Of a stretch of DNA of 64,000 bases, positions 17,337-25,788 are shown piece by piece; the stretch's first letter is position 1; every line of letters begins with the position of its first letter. The stretch is from the NCBI GenBank assembly GCA_035252015.1, contig DATFDP010000120.1, forward strand, positions 1 through 64,000, read 5' to 3'. The position numbers and the translations under genes are program-made. The DNA is from JAICWP01 sp035252015 (GTDB lineage Bacteria > Acidobacteriota > Terriglobia > Terriglobales > Acidobacteriaceae). A model generated the notes under the pieces. It saw only the letters and a program-made list of their open reading frames with translations. It was not told where the DNA came from and did no database searches.

Positions 17337-18839
17337 TTGGGTGCGCTGGCGGCTGCCTGCCTAATATTTGCTCTGGGTTGCGGGCAACGCCCCGATCCCA
17401 ACACCGTGGTGATGATCATCGAGAGCAGCCCCACCAATCTCGATCCGCGCGTCGGCGTGGACGCCCAGTCGGAGCGCATTGACGCGCTGCTCTTCGACTC
17501 GCTGGTGCGCCGTGATGAGCGCTTTGAGCTGCGCCCCTGGCTGGCCGAAAGCTGGCAGACTCCCAATCCCACGACCTATATCTTCCATTTGCGCAAGGGA
17601 GTGCGCTTCCACGACGGGCGCCCGCTCACGGCGCGCGACGTGAAGTGGACCTTCGACTCCATCCTCAACCGTAAGCTGCTGACCACCAAGACCACCGTTT
17701 ACCAATACATTGACCGCATTGACGCGCCCGACGATTCCACGGTCGTATTTCACCTGAAGCAGCCGCAGGCGACGCTTTTGTGGAACCTGTCGGACGGCGC
17801 CATCGGCATCGTGCCCTACGGCAGCGGGGCGGAGTTGGCGCAGCACCCCGTCGGCTCCGGACCTTTTAGGTTTGTTTCCGCACAGCAGGACAAGGAGGTG
17901 GTCATCGAGCGCAACGACCACTACTGGGGCGCGGAGCCGAAGCTGCAGCGGGTGCGCTTCGCAGTGGTGCCGGATGCGACCACGCGCGCGCTCGAACTGA
18001 GGAAAGGCAGCGCCGACATCGCCATCAACGCGGTCACCCCCGATACAGTGGTGGCGCTCCAAAAAGACCTGCGGCTCGCCATCGAGACTGGGCCCGGCAC
18101 CATCTACGCCTACATGGCGTTCAACCTGCGCGATCCCATTCTGAAGGACGTGCGGGTGCGGCGGGCGCTGGCCTACGCCATTGATCGCCAGCCCATGATT
18201 GAGTACCTGTGGCGGGGCATGGCCCGTCCCGCGGCCAGCATTCTGCCGGTGCAGAGCTGGGCTTACGACGCGGACGTCGCGCGCTACGACTACAATCCCG
18301 CGCGCGCGCGGCAGCTGCTCGATGCCGCCGGTTACCCCGCCGTCAACGGCGTGCGCTTCCATCTCATCATGAAGAGCTCAACCGAGGAGAGCACGCGCCT
18401 GATGGCGGCGGTGCTGCAGCAGCAGTTGCGCGACGTGGGGATTGCGCTCGACATCCGCACCTTCGAGTTCGCCACCTTCTACGCCGACGTGACCAAGGGC
18501 GCCTTCCAGCTCTACTCCCTGCGCTGGATCGGGGGCAACGAGGATCCCGACATCTTCGAGCACGTATTCTATTCCACGAACATTCCTCCCCGGGGCGCGA
18601 ACCGCAGCTACTACGCGAACTCTGAGGTGGACCGGCTGATTGACCAGGGGCGGCAGGAACTTGAGGAAGCGAAGCGGCAGGAGGACTACGCCCGGATCCA
18701 GCGCATCGTGGCCGGCGAGCTGCCTTACATCAATTTGTGGTACCTGGATAACGTGCTGGTACACACGCGGCGGGTGAAGAACCTGGAGCTGAATCCCTCC
18801 GGTAATTATGACTTCCTGTGCACCGCGGAAATTAAATAA
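17331..18839 (+). CDS. ABC transporter substrate-binding lipoprotein, SBP family 5 (peptide type)
   Basis: The 502 aa protein has a lipoprotein signal (MTLGALAAACLIFALGC, Cys17) and the family-5 solute-binding core: NLDPRVGVDAQSERIDALLF, LRKGVRFHDGRPLTARDVKW, and RRALAYAIDRQPMIEYLWRG. These proteins feed oligopeptides or similar solutes to Opp/Dpp-type permeases, in the periplasm. No permease or ATPase is nearby. Its position after nagZ-anmK suggests, but does not prove, muropeptide uptake. The frame is open to 17184, but the added 49 aa are repeat-derived. The ATG chosen at 17331 itself lies in a dispersed repeat and has no clear ribosome binding site. Confidence 0.85.
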   Translation: MTLGALAAACLIFALGCGQRPDPNTVVMIIESSPTNLDPRVGVDAQSERIDALLFDSLVRRDERFELRPWLAESWQTPNPTTYIFHLRKGVRFHDGRPLTARDVKWTFDSILNRKLLTTKTTVYQYIDRIDAPDDSTVVFHLKQPQATLLWNLSDGAIGIVPYGSGAELAQHPVGSGPFRFVSAQQDKEVVIERNDHYWGAEPKLQRVRFAVVPDATTRALELRKGSADIAINAVTPDTVVALQKDLRLAIETGPGTIYAYMAFNLRDPILKDVRVRRALAYAIDRQPMIEYLWRGMARPAASILPVQSWAYDADVARYDYNPARARQLLDAAGYPAVNGVRFHLIMKSSTEESTRLMAAVLQQQLRDVGIALDIRTFEFATFYADVTKGAFQLYSLRWIGGNEDPDIFEHVFYSTNIPPRGANRSYYANSEVDRLIDQGRQELEEAKRQEDYARIQRIVAGELPYINLWYLDNVLVHTRRVKNLELNPSGNYDFLCTAEIK

Positions 18840-18849
18840 TGAAACACAC

Positions 18850-18906
18850 AGGTCCTTCGTTCGCGGTCACCGCGCTTCGCTTGGCTCGCGCTCTCTCAGG
18901 ATGACA
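18850..18906. repeat. Dispersed repeat AGGTCCTTCG ... CTCAGGATGACA
   Basis: Between the lipoprotein gene and the YmdB-like gene, the sequence reads AGGTCCTTCG, then CGCGCTTCGCTTGGCTCGCG, then CTCTCAGGATGACA. In reverse it gives the GTCATCCTGAG...CGAAGGACCT pattern I recall as common in acidobacterial spacers. Confidence 0.65.
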
Positions 18907-18960
18907 TGAAATATTTCGCGCGTGATACCATCGAAATTAAACCTTCCGGGTCGAACTCAC

Positions 18961-19761
18961 GTGCGCATTCTCTTTATTGGCGACATTTTCGGGCGGCCGG
19001 GGCGCAACGTCGTCCACGAGCAACTGGAAGCCCTGGTGACGGAGCACGGCGTTCATCTGGTGATCGCCAACGGCGAAAACGCCGCCGGAGGCTTCGGCAT
19101 CACCCCCGCCCTGGCTGAGGAACTGCTCGAGCTGGGCATAGATGTGGTCACCACCGGCAACCACATCTGGGACAAGCGCGAGATCATGGAGTACTTCGAG
19201 ACCGCCAATGGCAGCGGCCCGGCGCGTCGCGTGCTGCGCCCTGCCAACTTCCCCGCCAGCCTGCCGGGAACGGGCCTCTTCGAAGGCCGCACTCACGAGG
19301 GCGTGGATTACGCCGTGGTCAACCTGCAGGGCAGGGTATTTATGTCGCCCAACGACGACCCCTTCCGCGTGGCCGACCAACTGCTGAAGAAAATCAAGGC
19401 CAAGGTAATCGTGCTGGACTTTCACGCCGAGGCCACTTCGGAAAAAATCGCCATGGGCTGGTACCTCGACGGCCGGGTCACGGCGGTGATCGGCACCCAT
19501 ACCCACGTGCCTACGGCCGATGAGCGCATCCTGCCGCAGGGCACGGCCTATCTAACCGATGTGGGCATGACCGGGCCCTATGACAGCGTCATCGGCGTGC
19601 AAAAGGAGCAGATCATCACCCGCTTCCTGAAGAACCTGCCCATGCGCTTTGAGGCGGCCACGGGCAATGTGAAGCTGTGCGCGGCGCTGATTGAATGCGA
19701 CGAAGGGAGCGGGCGCGCCACCGCCATCGAGCGCCTGATGGTCGACCAGGTGGGCAAATAA
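18961..19761 (+). CDS. ymdB: YmdB-family metallophosphoesterase
   Basis: The 266 aa protein has the full set of family motifs: LFIGDIFGRPGRN, IANGENAAGGFG, TTGNHIWDKREI, DFHAEATSEK and IGTHTHVPTAD. The TIGR00282/YmdB family are di-metal phosphodiesterases; B. subtilis YmdB acts on 2',3'- and 3',5'-cyclic nucleotides and affects biofilm and motility decisions. The start is the GTG at 18961, which gives the usual MRILFIGDI opening. A 27 nt gap separates it from the next gene, so the two may be cotranscribed. Confidence 0.93.
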   Translation: MRILFIGDIFGRPGRNVVHEQLEALVTEHGVHLVIANGENAAGGFGITPALAEELLELGIDVVTTGNHIWDKREIMEYFETANGSGPARRVLRPANFPASLPGTGLFEGRTHEGVDYAVVNLQGRVFMSPNDDPFRVADQLLKKIKAKVIVLDFHAEATSEKIAMGWYLDGRVTAVIGTHTHVPTADERILPQGTAYLTDVGMTGPYDSVIGVQKEQIITRFLKNLPMRFEAATGNVKLCAALIECDEGSGRATAIERLMVDQVGK

Positions 19762-19788
19762 CCGGGATGCGCCGGGTCCACAGAGATC

Positions 19789-20493
19789 GTGAACTCATCC
19801 CGCCAAGCCGGAAGCATGCTGCCGCGGGCCGACGCCTATCTTTTTGACATTGATGGCACCCTGCTCAACTCGCGCGATGGCGTGCACTACAATGCCTTCC
19901 ATGCCGCCGTGCGCGAAATCTACGGCATAGATTCGAAAATTGACGGCGTGCCCGTGCACGGCAACACTGACTTGGGCATCTTGCGCGCGGTGGCGCGCCG
20001 GGCCGGGCTCTCCGATCCTGAATTTGAAAACAAGCTCCCTGCCGCGATTGCCTGCATGTGCGCCACGGCAGGGCGCAATGCAGGCAGCATGGCGCCTGAG
20101 CTCTGCCCCTCTATTCCAGAGCTGCTGGCCAGCCTGCGCCGGGCGGGGAAGCTCCTGGGCGTGGTTTCCGGCAATCTGGAGCCCATTGGCTGGCTGAAGC
20201 TTCAGGTCGCCGGGATCAAGCAATTTTTCGCTTTCGGCTCGTTCAGTAACCAGCGCGAACTGCGGCGCGATATTTTCCGCCACGGCATAGAAGAGGCAAA
20301 GCAGCGGTTGGGCGCAGACGCGAGAGTGTGCTTTGTAGGCGATACCCCGTCCGATATTGATGCCGCTCGCGAACTGAGCAGCCCAATTCTGGCGGTGGCC
20401 ACGGGAATTTTCTCCGCGGCGGACCTTCTGGCCCATAAGCCGGATGCCTGCATCGGCTGCTGCAGTGAACTGGCGGAAGCAGTTGAAGGCTGA
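19789..20493 (+). CDS. HAD-family hydrolase (phosphoglycolate phosphatase-like)
   Basis: The 234 aa protein has HAD motif I in AYLFDIDGTLLNSRDG (nucleophile Asp), motif II in LGVVSGNLEPI, a Lys region and motif IV in VCFVGDTPSDIDAA. An alpha-helical cap lies between motifs I and II, as in the PGP/Gph subgroup. The substrate cannot be read from sequence. Start is GTG at 19789 or ATG at 19816 (MLPRADAYLF); the latter gives 225 aa. It lies 27 nt after the YmdB-like gene. Confidence 0.85.
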   Translation: MNSSRQAGSMLPRADAYLFDIDGTLLNSRDGVHYNAFHAAVREIYGIDSKIDGVPVHGNTDLGILRAVARRAGLSDPEFENKLPAAIACMCATAGRNAGSMAPELCPSIPELLASLRRAGKLLGVVSGNLEPIGWLKLQVAGIKQFFAFGSFSNQRELRRDIFRHGIEEAKQRLGADARVCFVGDTPSDIDAARELSSPILAVATGIFSAADLLAHKPDACIGCCSELAEAVEG

Positions 20494-20511
20494 CGACTTG
20501 TGAGGGGCAGG

Positions 20512-20617
20512 TCAAGTTTCAAGGTTTCGAAAGTTTAACGTCCAATTGTGGAAGAATTAGGCGATCGGGGCGATGATTTGAAACTTTTCACATTGAAACT
20601 CTGAAAGCTTAACTTTT
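20512..20617. repeat. AT-rich word repeats in opposed orientation
   Basis: The spacer carries CAAGTTTCAAGGTTTCGAAAGTTTAA and, about 50 bp on, GAAACTTTTCACATTGAAAC plus CTGAAAGCTTAAC, the same words in the opposite sense. Composition differs sharply from the GC-rich genes around it. No gene is seen in 20494-20753. Confidence 0.55.
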
Positions 20618-20735
20618 GGTGCCTGCCGGCTCCCTCAAATCGACTCCGCACTCCAGTTCGCAGACTGTCCCTAGGGCCACTGGCGCTATTGAACTTCAAG
20701 GTGCGATCAGCGCAGCCAAACCAGCTCCGGGCGGG

Positions 20736-20741
20736 TAAAAT
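20736..20741 (+). promoter_or_regulatory. Candidate -10 box of the secretin gene
   Basis: TAAAAT ends 12 nt before the GTG start at 20754, with no Shine-Dalgarno sequence between. It implies a near-leaderless mRNA if used. Confidence 0.35.
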
Positions 20742-20753
20742 CTAGGTTACACA

Positions 20754-22568
20754 GTGCGCATCCTGATCAGCATAATCCTGGCGTGCTGCCTGGCAGCCTA
20801 CGCCAGCCACACCCCTCCCGCCCCGGGCGGAATGCCGCACCCGGTCTCAGCCAAGGAGCGGAAAGCCGCGGAGCGGGCGTTTGCCCGCGGGGTGAAGCTG
20901 CGCGGGGAAGGCAAGAACCAGGAGGCTTACGAGCTTTTCGAACGGGCGGCCGGCCTCGATCCCTCGCGCCCCGAGTACATGAGCACGCGCGAAGTGGCTC
21001 GCCAGCAGATGGTCTATGACCACCTGCAGCACGGCAACGAGGAGATGCTGGCGGGCAAGCAAACCAAGGCGCTGGCCGAATTCCGCAGCGCGCTCAACCT
21101 CGATCCCGATAACCAGTTCGCGCAGCAGCGCCTGCGCGATGTGCTGAGCGAGTGGGCGCCGCAGGCCGCCACCGCGCACGCCCGCGTGCTGGCGCAGGCC
21201 GGCACCATCGAACTCAAACCCCAGAGCGGCAGCCGTGACTTTCGCTTTCGCGGCGATTCCCGCACCCTGCTCGAGCAGGTGGCGGCGGCCTACGGCATCA
21301 CCGCCACCCTTGAGGATTCGGTGGCCTCGCGGCGTGTGAGCTTCGACATTGACAACGTGAATTTCGTCACCGCCATGCAGGCGGCGGGCGCCGTCACCCA
21401 CACATTCTGGGCGCCGCTTTCCGACAAGCAAATCATCGTCGCAACCGACACGCCGCAAAACCATCGCCAGTTCGACCGCATGGCCCTGCGCACCATTTAC
21501 ATCCCCAATGCGTCAACGCCGCAGCAGCTCAACGATGTAGTGAACCTGCTGCGGGTGCTGTTTGAGATCCGCTTTGTATCGCAGCAGCCGGCCGCTTCCA
21601 CCATCACTGTGCGCGCTCCCCTGGAGGTGTTGCAAGCCGCCACCCGCCTGCTCGAGGGTCTGGATGAACAGCGGCCGGAGGTGCTGCTCGACATAAAGCT
21701 CTACCAGGTGAGCAGCACCCTGACCCATGCCCTGGGCTTGAATATCCCGCTGCAGTTCAAGATGTTCAACATTCCAGCCGGCGCGCTCAGCCTGCTGGGC
21801 GGGCAGAACATCCAGCAACTCATCAACCAGTTCATCGCCAGCGGCGGCATCAACGCGGCCAACAGTCAGGCGCTGCAGGGACTCCTGGCGCAACTGCAGA
21901 ATCAGGCCGGTGGGATCTTCTCCCAGCCTTTCGCCACCTTCGGCGGGGGCCTGACCCTGATGGGGCTGACCATTCCCCAAGTGAGCGCCGCCTTTTCCGA
22001 CAACCAGTCTTCGGTGAGTACTCTACAGCACGTGGTCCTGCACGCTTCGCAGTCCGATCCCGCGACCTTGCGCGTGGGCGAGCGCTACCCCATCCTCAAC
22101 GCCAGCTTCGCCCCGATTTTGAACAGTCCGGCGCTCTCGAGCGTGATTGCCAACGGCTCCTTCCAGACCCCTTTTCCTTCTTTCTCCTACGAGGACCTGG
22201 GTTTGACGATTAAGGCCAAGCCGGCCATTCACGGCACGTCCAGCGTGACTCTGGATATGGAGTTGCAGCTGCGCAGCCTGCTGGGGCAGAGCTTCAACGG
22301 AGTGCCGGTGATTTCTCAGCGCGAGTACAAGGGCATGATCACGCTCGAGAATGGAGAACCGGGAGTAGTTGTGGGATCGATTTCCACCACCGACCAGCGG
22401 AGCCTGAGCGGCATCCCCGGCCTGGCGCAGCTGCCAGGTGTAAACCAGGTGATGGGCTCCAACAACAAGCAAGTTGAGGAGGACGAGTTGATGGTGGTCA
22501 TCACGCCGCATGTGCTCAGCTCCCCGGTATCCGGCGGCGCAGAGGTGTGGCTGCCGCCGGGCCGGTAG
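20754..22568 (+). CDS. TPR-containing secretin-like outer-membrane protein (GspD/PilQ family)
   Basis: The 604 aa protein has a signal peptide, then TPR-like helices (EAYELFERAAGLDPSRPEYM, QTKALAEFRSALNLDPDNQF), a secretin N-type domain (FRFRGDSRTLLEQVAAAYGI), and the C-terminal secretin core. Core signs are EVLLDIKLYQVSST, VGERYPILN and a final MVVITPHVLSSP. Secretins form ring pores for type II secretion or type IV pili. The TPR-secretin fusion without other secretion genes close by is seen in Acidobacteria. The start is GTG (MRILISIILACC). Whether it is part of a working apparatus cannot be told here. Confidence 0.85.
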   Translation: MRILISIILACCLAAYASHTPPAPGGMPHPVSAKERKAAERAFARGVKLRGEGKNQEAYELFERAAGLDPSRPEYMSTREVARQQMVYDHLQHGNEEMLAGKQTKALAEFRSALNLDPDNQFAQQRLRDVLSEWAPQAATAHARVLAQAGTIELKPQSGSRDFRFRGDSRTLLEQVAAAYGITATLEDSVASRRVSFDIDNVNFVTAMQAAGAVTHTFWAPLSDKQIIVATDTPQNHRQFDRMALRTIYIPNASTPQQLNDVVNLLRVLFEIRFVSQQPAASTITVRAPLEVLQAATRLLEGLDEQRPEVLLDIKLYQVSSTLTHALGLNIPLQFKMFNIPAGALSLLGGQNIQQLINQFIASGGINAANSQALQGLLAQLQNQAGGIFSQPFATFGGGLTLMGLTIPQVSAAFSDNQSSVSTLQHVVLHASQSDPATLRVGERYPILNASFAPILNSPALSSVIANGSFQTPFPSFSYEDLGLTIKAKPAIHGTSSVTLDMELQLRSLLGQSFNGVPVISQREYKGMITLENGEPGVVVGSISTTDQRSLSGIPGLAQLPGVNQVMGSNNKQVEEDELMVVITPHVLSSPVSGGAEVWLPPGR

Positions 22569-22641
22569 CCCGAAGCGCATCACAGCGCCCACCTACCCTG
22601 TATGCTAGGATTTCAGAACCACATTCCACCGGAGGTTTCGA

Positions 22642-23781
22642 GTGAAGCATTATCGTTGGCTGGGCCTGCTGTTTTTGACGTCCTTGGCCATGGGCCAGGG
22701 AGCGGTGCCGCGGGCCAGGCCGCAGGGCAATCTGACGGCAGCGGCGCAACAGGAGTCCCGCCAGGAACCGGACGAGGCGCCCGCCCCCAAGGTACCGGCC
22801 AGCCAGGTGCCGCCCACCGCGGCGGTGATTACCATCCAGGGACTATGCTCGTCGCCGGCCGCTGCCGGCAAGGCTGGCAGCGCCAAAACAGCAGCCAAGC
22901 CGGCGAGCCAGGCCGGTTGCAGGACGGTGATCACGCGGGCGCAGTTTGACAAGCTGGCTGATGCGCTCAACCCGCAAATGCCGCTGCCTACCAAGAGGCA
23001 ATTGGCCGAAGCTTATCCCCGCCTGCTGCTGTTCGCCCAAAAAGCTCGCGCCATGGGCCTGGACAAGGACCCGCAGTTCCAGGAGACGATGCGCTTTGCC
23101 ACCCTGCAGCTGCTGGCCCAGAACCTGACGCGCAGCATGCAGAAAAAGGCGGGTAACATTTCCGCCGCGCAGGTCACGCAGTACTACCAGGACAACCCCA
23201 CCCGTTTTCAGCAGGTCGAACTGCTACGGATTTTCATTCCAAAAGCGAAACAGCATGCCCCGGAAGCCGGATCCTCCACGCCACCCAAGGTGGACACAGC
23301 GGCGGACGAGGCGGCTATGAAGACCGTAGCCGAAAAAATTCACACCGATGCGGCCGGGGGCGGCGATTTCCAGAAGCTGCAGCAGCAAGCGTTTGAGGCT
23401 GCCGGCATCAAATCGCAGTCGCCCAACGTCACCCTGGGCAAACTGACACGCGAGGGGCTGCCCACCAACCATCAGAAAGTGTTCGAACTGCAGGCTGGGC
23501 AGGTTTCGGAGCTGCTGGATGATCCCGGCGGGTATTACATCTACAAGGTGGTTTCCAAGCAGATGGTGCCGCTGGAGCAGGCGAAAGGGGAAATTCGTAA
23601 CCTGCTGCAGCAGCAAACGTTCCGCCAGCAGATGGAAGCCATGATCGGCTCGGTAAAACCGGACCTGAACCAGGCTTATTTCGCGAGCCCGGCGGGCCCG
23701 CGCGGCGGAGCAGCAACGCCCAAGATGCCGCCAGCCAGCAAACCTCCGGCTGGCAAGCCGGAGACACCGCCTCAGAAGTAG
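22642..23781 (+). CDS. Peptidyl-prolyl cis-trans isomerase, PpiC/SurA-like
   Basis: The 379 aa protein has a signal peptide, a long Pro/Ala/Lys-rich linker, a SurA-N-like helical domain (QLAEAYPRLLLFAQKARAMG, DPQFQETMRFATLQLLAQNL), and a parvulin-like domain (VTQYYQDNPTRFQQVELLRI, VTLGKLTREGLP, GQVSELLDDPGGYYIYKVVS). It would fold or escort outer-membrane proteins in the periplasm. The parvulin His/Cys pattern is only partly visible, so it may be a chaperone more than an isomerase. Start is GTG at 22642 with GGAGG upstream. It lies 73 nt after the secretin gene. Confidence 0.82.
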   Translation: MKHYRWLGLLFLTSLAMGQGAVPRARPQGNLTAAAQQESRQEPDEAPAPKVPASQVPPTAAVITIQGLCSSPAAAGKAGSAKTAAKPASQAGCRTVITRAQFDKLADALNPQMPLPTKRQLAEAYPRLLLFAQKARAMGLDKDPQFQETMRFATLQLLAQNLTRSMQKKAGNISAAQVTQYYQDNPTRFQQVELLRIFIPKAKQHAPEAGSSTPPKVDTAADEAAMKTVAEKIHTDAAGGGDFQKLQQQAFEAAGIKSQSPNVTLGKLTREGLPTNHQKVFELQAGQVSELLDDPGGYYIYKVVSKQMVPLEQAKGEIRNLLQQQTFRQQMEAMIGSVKPDLNQAYFASPAGPRGGAATPKMPPASKPPAGKPETPPQK

Positions 23782-23790
23782 CTCCCAACC

Positions 23791-24885
23791 ATGGTCGAGG
23801 CTCGGCCCACCATACTGATCACGGGTATCGCCGGTAATCTGGGGATGCGCTTGCTTCCCCAGTTGCCGGATTTTTCGGTTGCGGGCGTGGACATGAGGCC
23901 GCCCTCCGTCGACGATCTGGCGCGCTTTGCAGCCGTTGATCTGGGAAAAGAATCCAGCACCGTGCAGTTGATGGAGTTGCTGCGCGAAACTCAGGCCAGG
24001 GCCGTGGTTCACCTGGCGTTTGTGATTGACCCGGTGCGCACCGGCGTCATCGAGGTCGAACGCATGTGGCAGATCAACGTGGCCGGCACGGCGCGGGTGA
24101 TGGAAGCCATCAGCGAGGTCAACCGCGACCACGACCAGGTTCGCAAGTTCATTTTCCTCAGCAGCGTTTCCGCTTACGGCTCCGATCTGCCTGGGCAGGT
24201 GAAGGAGGACTTCCCCCTGGGCGGGCACACCTTGCCGTATGCCATTCACAAGCGGGAATCGGATCTGGTGGCGCAGCAGCGGGCGCGCGAATTATACGAC
24301 TGCCGCACCTATATCCTGCGCCCGCACATTTACGCTGGGGCCAGTGTGAACAACTATCTGCTAGGCGCGTTCCGGGGCACGCCCACCGGCAGCAGCGTGC
24401 GTGCGGCGCGCTGGCGGGAGAAAGGCAAGCGCCTGCCTTGCATGCTGCCGCTGGGGCGGCGCTACCGCGAGAATCCCTTCCAATTCGTGCACGTGGATGA
24501 TGTGGCGCGCCTTATCGCGCACATCCTGCGGCGAACGGCACGCGACCCGCAACTCACCATTCTGAATGTGGCCGGCCGGGGCAAGCCGCTGCCTGTGGGT
24601 GAATGCATACGGCGATCGGGTAACCGCTTCCTGCCGGTGCCAACTCGCCTGCTGTTTGGCGCTGTTTTGCGCGTGCTATGGAGATTGAACATCTCGGGAA
24701 TTCCTCCGGAGGTGGTGCCGTACATGACGGGCAGCTACACCATAAACACTTCTCGTTTGCGTTCTTTTTTGGGCAGCGAGTACGAACAGGTAATACAGTT
24801 CAGCATCGAGCAGGCGCTGGAAGACAGCTTCCGAACCGAACTGCACCGGGCCAAGGTGCTTGAGTCGCCGGCGCGCTTGGCCTAA
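23791..24885 (+). CDS. NAD-dependent epimerase/dehydratase (extended SDR)
   Basis: The 364 aa protein has the SDR nucleotide motif as ILITGIAGNLGMRL and the catalytic core KFIFLSSVSAYGSDLP with YAIHKRESD (Tyr-x3-Lys). The acceptor region HVDDVARLIAHIL is typical of UDP-sugar or related epimerases. The substrate is not identifiable. It starts 9 nt after the PpiC-like gene, so cotranscription is likely, though the functions do not obviously connect. Confidence 0.87.
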   Translation: MVEARPTILITGIAGNLGMRLLPQLPDFSVAGVDMRPPSVDDLARFAAVDLGKESSTVQLMELLRETQARAVVHLAFVIDPVRTGVIEVERMWQINVAGTARVMEAISEVNRDHDQVRKFIFLSSVSAYGSDLPGQVKEDFPLGGHTLPYAIHKRESDLVAQQRARELYDCRTYILRPHIYAGASVNNYLLGAFRGTPTGSSVRAARWREKGKRLPCMLPLGRRYRENPFQFVHVDDVARLIAHILRRTARDPQLTILNVAGRGKPLPVGECIRRSGNRFLPVPTRLLFGAVLRVLWRLNISGIPPEVVPYMTGSYTINTSRLRSFLGSEYEQVIQFSIEQALEDSFRTELHRAKVLESPARLA

Positions 24886-24993
24886 CGCATCCACGGAAAG
24901 TGCTTGCTGGGTGAGACCCTGCCCTAAACCTGCCGAAGAGGCGCCCGCGCCACAAACGCAAATCTCGGAAGCTGAGGGCTAAGATGCCGTCAG

Positions 24994-25015
24994 GCCAGCC
25001 CGCGATCAGGCTGGC
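24994..25015. other. Hairpin downstream of menG/ubiE
   Basis: GCCAGCC-N8-GGCTGGC forms a perfect 7-bp stem, 11 nt past the menG stop on the minus strand. It sits in a 140-bp spacer of dispersed-repeat style (GTAGCGCCAGCCTG...CTGACGGCATCTTAGC on the minus strand). No T-run follows. Confidence 0.5.
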
Positions 25016-25025
25016 GCTACGGGTT

Positions 25026-25781
25026 TTATTTCCTGCCGCGATAAAGGCCGGCGATCCCGAAGGTATAGGGCGTCCATGAGGCCTGCCGAAAGCCGGCGGC
25101 GCGCACACGCTCCAGCATTTGTTGCGGTGCGGGAAAACGCTCCACCGAAGCCGGCAGGTACTGGTAAGGGCCCTTCACTCCAGAAATTACGGTTCCAATC
25201 TTCGGCAATATGTGACGGAAGTAGATTCGGTAAATGGAGCCGATGACGCCGCGCGGCTCGCCAAAATCGAGAATGCCCGCCTCGCCACCCGGGCGGAGTA
25301 CGCGCGCAATCTCCCGCAGTCCAGCATCGTAATCGGCCAAGTTGCGAAAACCAAACGCCGCAGTCACAAGGTCCAGCGAAGCGTCGGGCAAGGGCAGGCA
25401 GAGGGCGTCGGCTTCCACCCAGCACAGTGGCGTTCCAGCTGATTTTCGCGCCGCACGCTGCAGCATGGGATGGGAAAAATCCGCGCCCAAAATTAAGGGC
25501 CGGGACCGGCCTGTCTGGCGCCGCAAAGCAAACGCCATCTCGCCAGTGCCGCAGCATAGGTCGAGCACGCAAACTTCGTTTTGAGACAAGACATGCGCGA
25601 AAGTGCGGGCAGTGCGGCGCCACCACAGGCGGTCCACATTGAAGGAAAGCAGGTGGTTGAGCAGGTCGTAGCGGGGCGCGATGGAGCTGAACATGTCGCG
25701 CACGGCCACAGCAGCCGCCCGAGCATTGCGCGCGCCCTCCGGAGCTGCGCCCGTGACCGCGGGTTTTGTGGTCGGGGTCAA
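25026..25781 (-). CDS. menG: Demethylmenaquinone / UbiE-type methyltransferase
   Basis: The 251 aa protein has the family opening MFSSIAPRYDLLNHLLSFN, the SAM-binding VLDLCCGTGEMAFAL, and the UbiE signatures LVTAAFGFRNLADYDAGLRE and VLRPGGEAGILDF. It methylates demethylmenaquinone (or a ubiquinone precursor) in the last steps of quinone synthesis. The UbiE/MenG choice is inferred: Acidobacteria mostly use menaquinone. The likely start is TTG at 25781, 7 nt after the aroB stop; no other start fits the length better. It follows aroB in one operon, linking chorismate supply to quinone synthesis. Confidence 0.9.
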   Translation of the reverse strand: MTPTTKPAVTGAAPEGARNARAAAVAVRDMFSSIAPRYDLLNHLLSFNVDRLWWRRTARTFAHVLSQNEVCVLDLCCGTGEMAFALRRQTGRSRPLILGADFSHPMLQRAARKSAGTPLCWVEADALCLPLPDASLDLVTAAFGFRNLADYDAGLREIARVLRPGGEAGILDFGEPRGVIGSIYRIYFRHILPKIGTVISGVKGPYQYLPASVERFPAPQQMLERVRAAGFRQASWTPYTFGIAGLYRGRK

Positions 25782-25788
25782 GGCTGGT

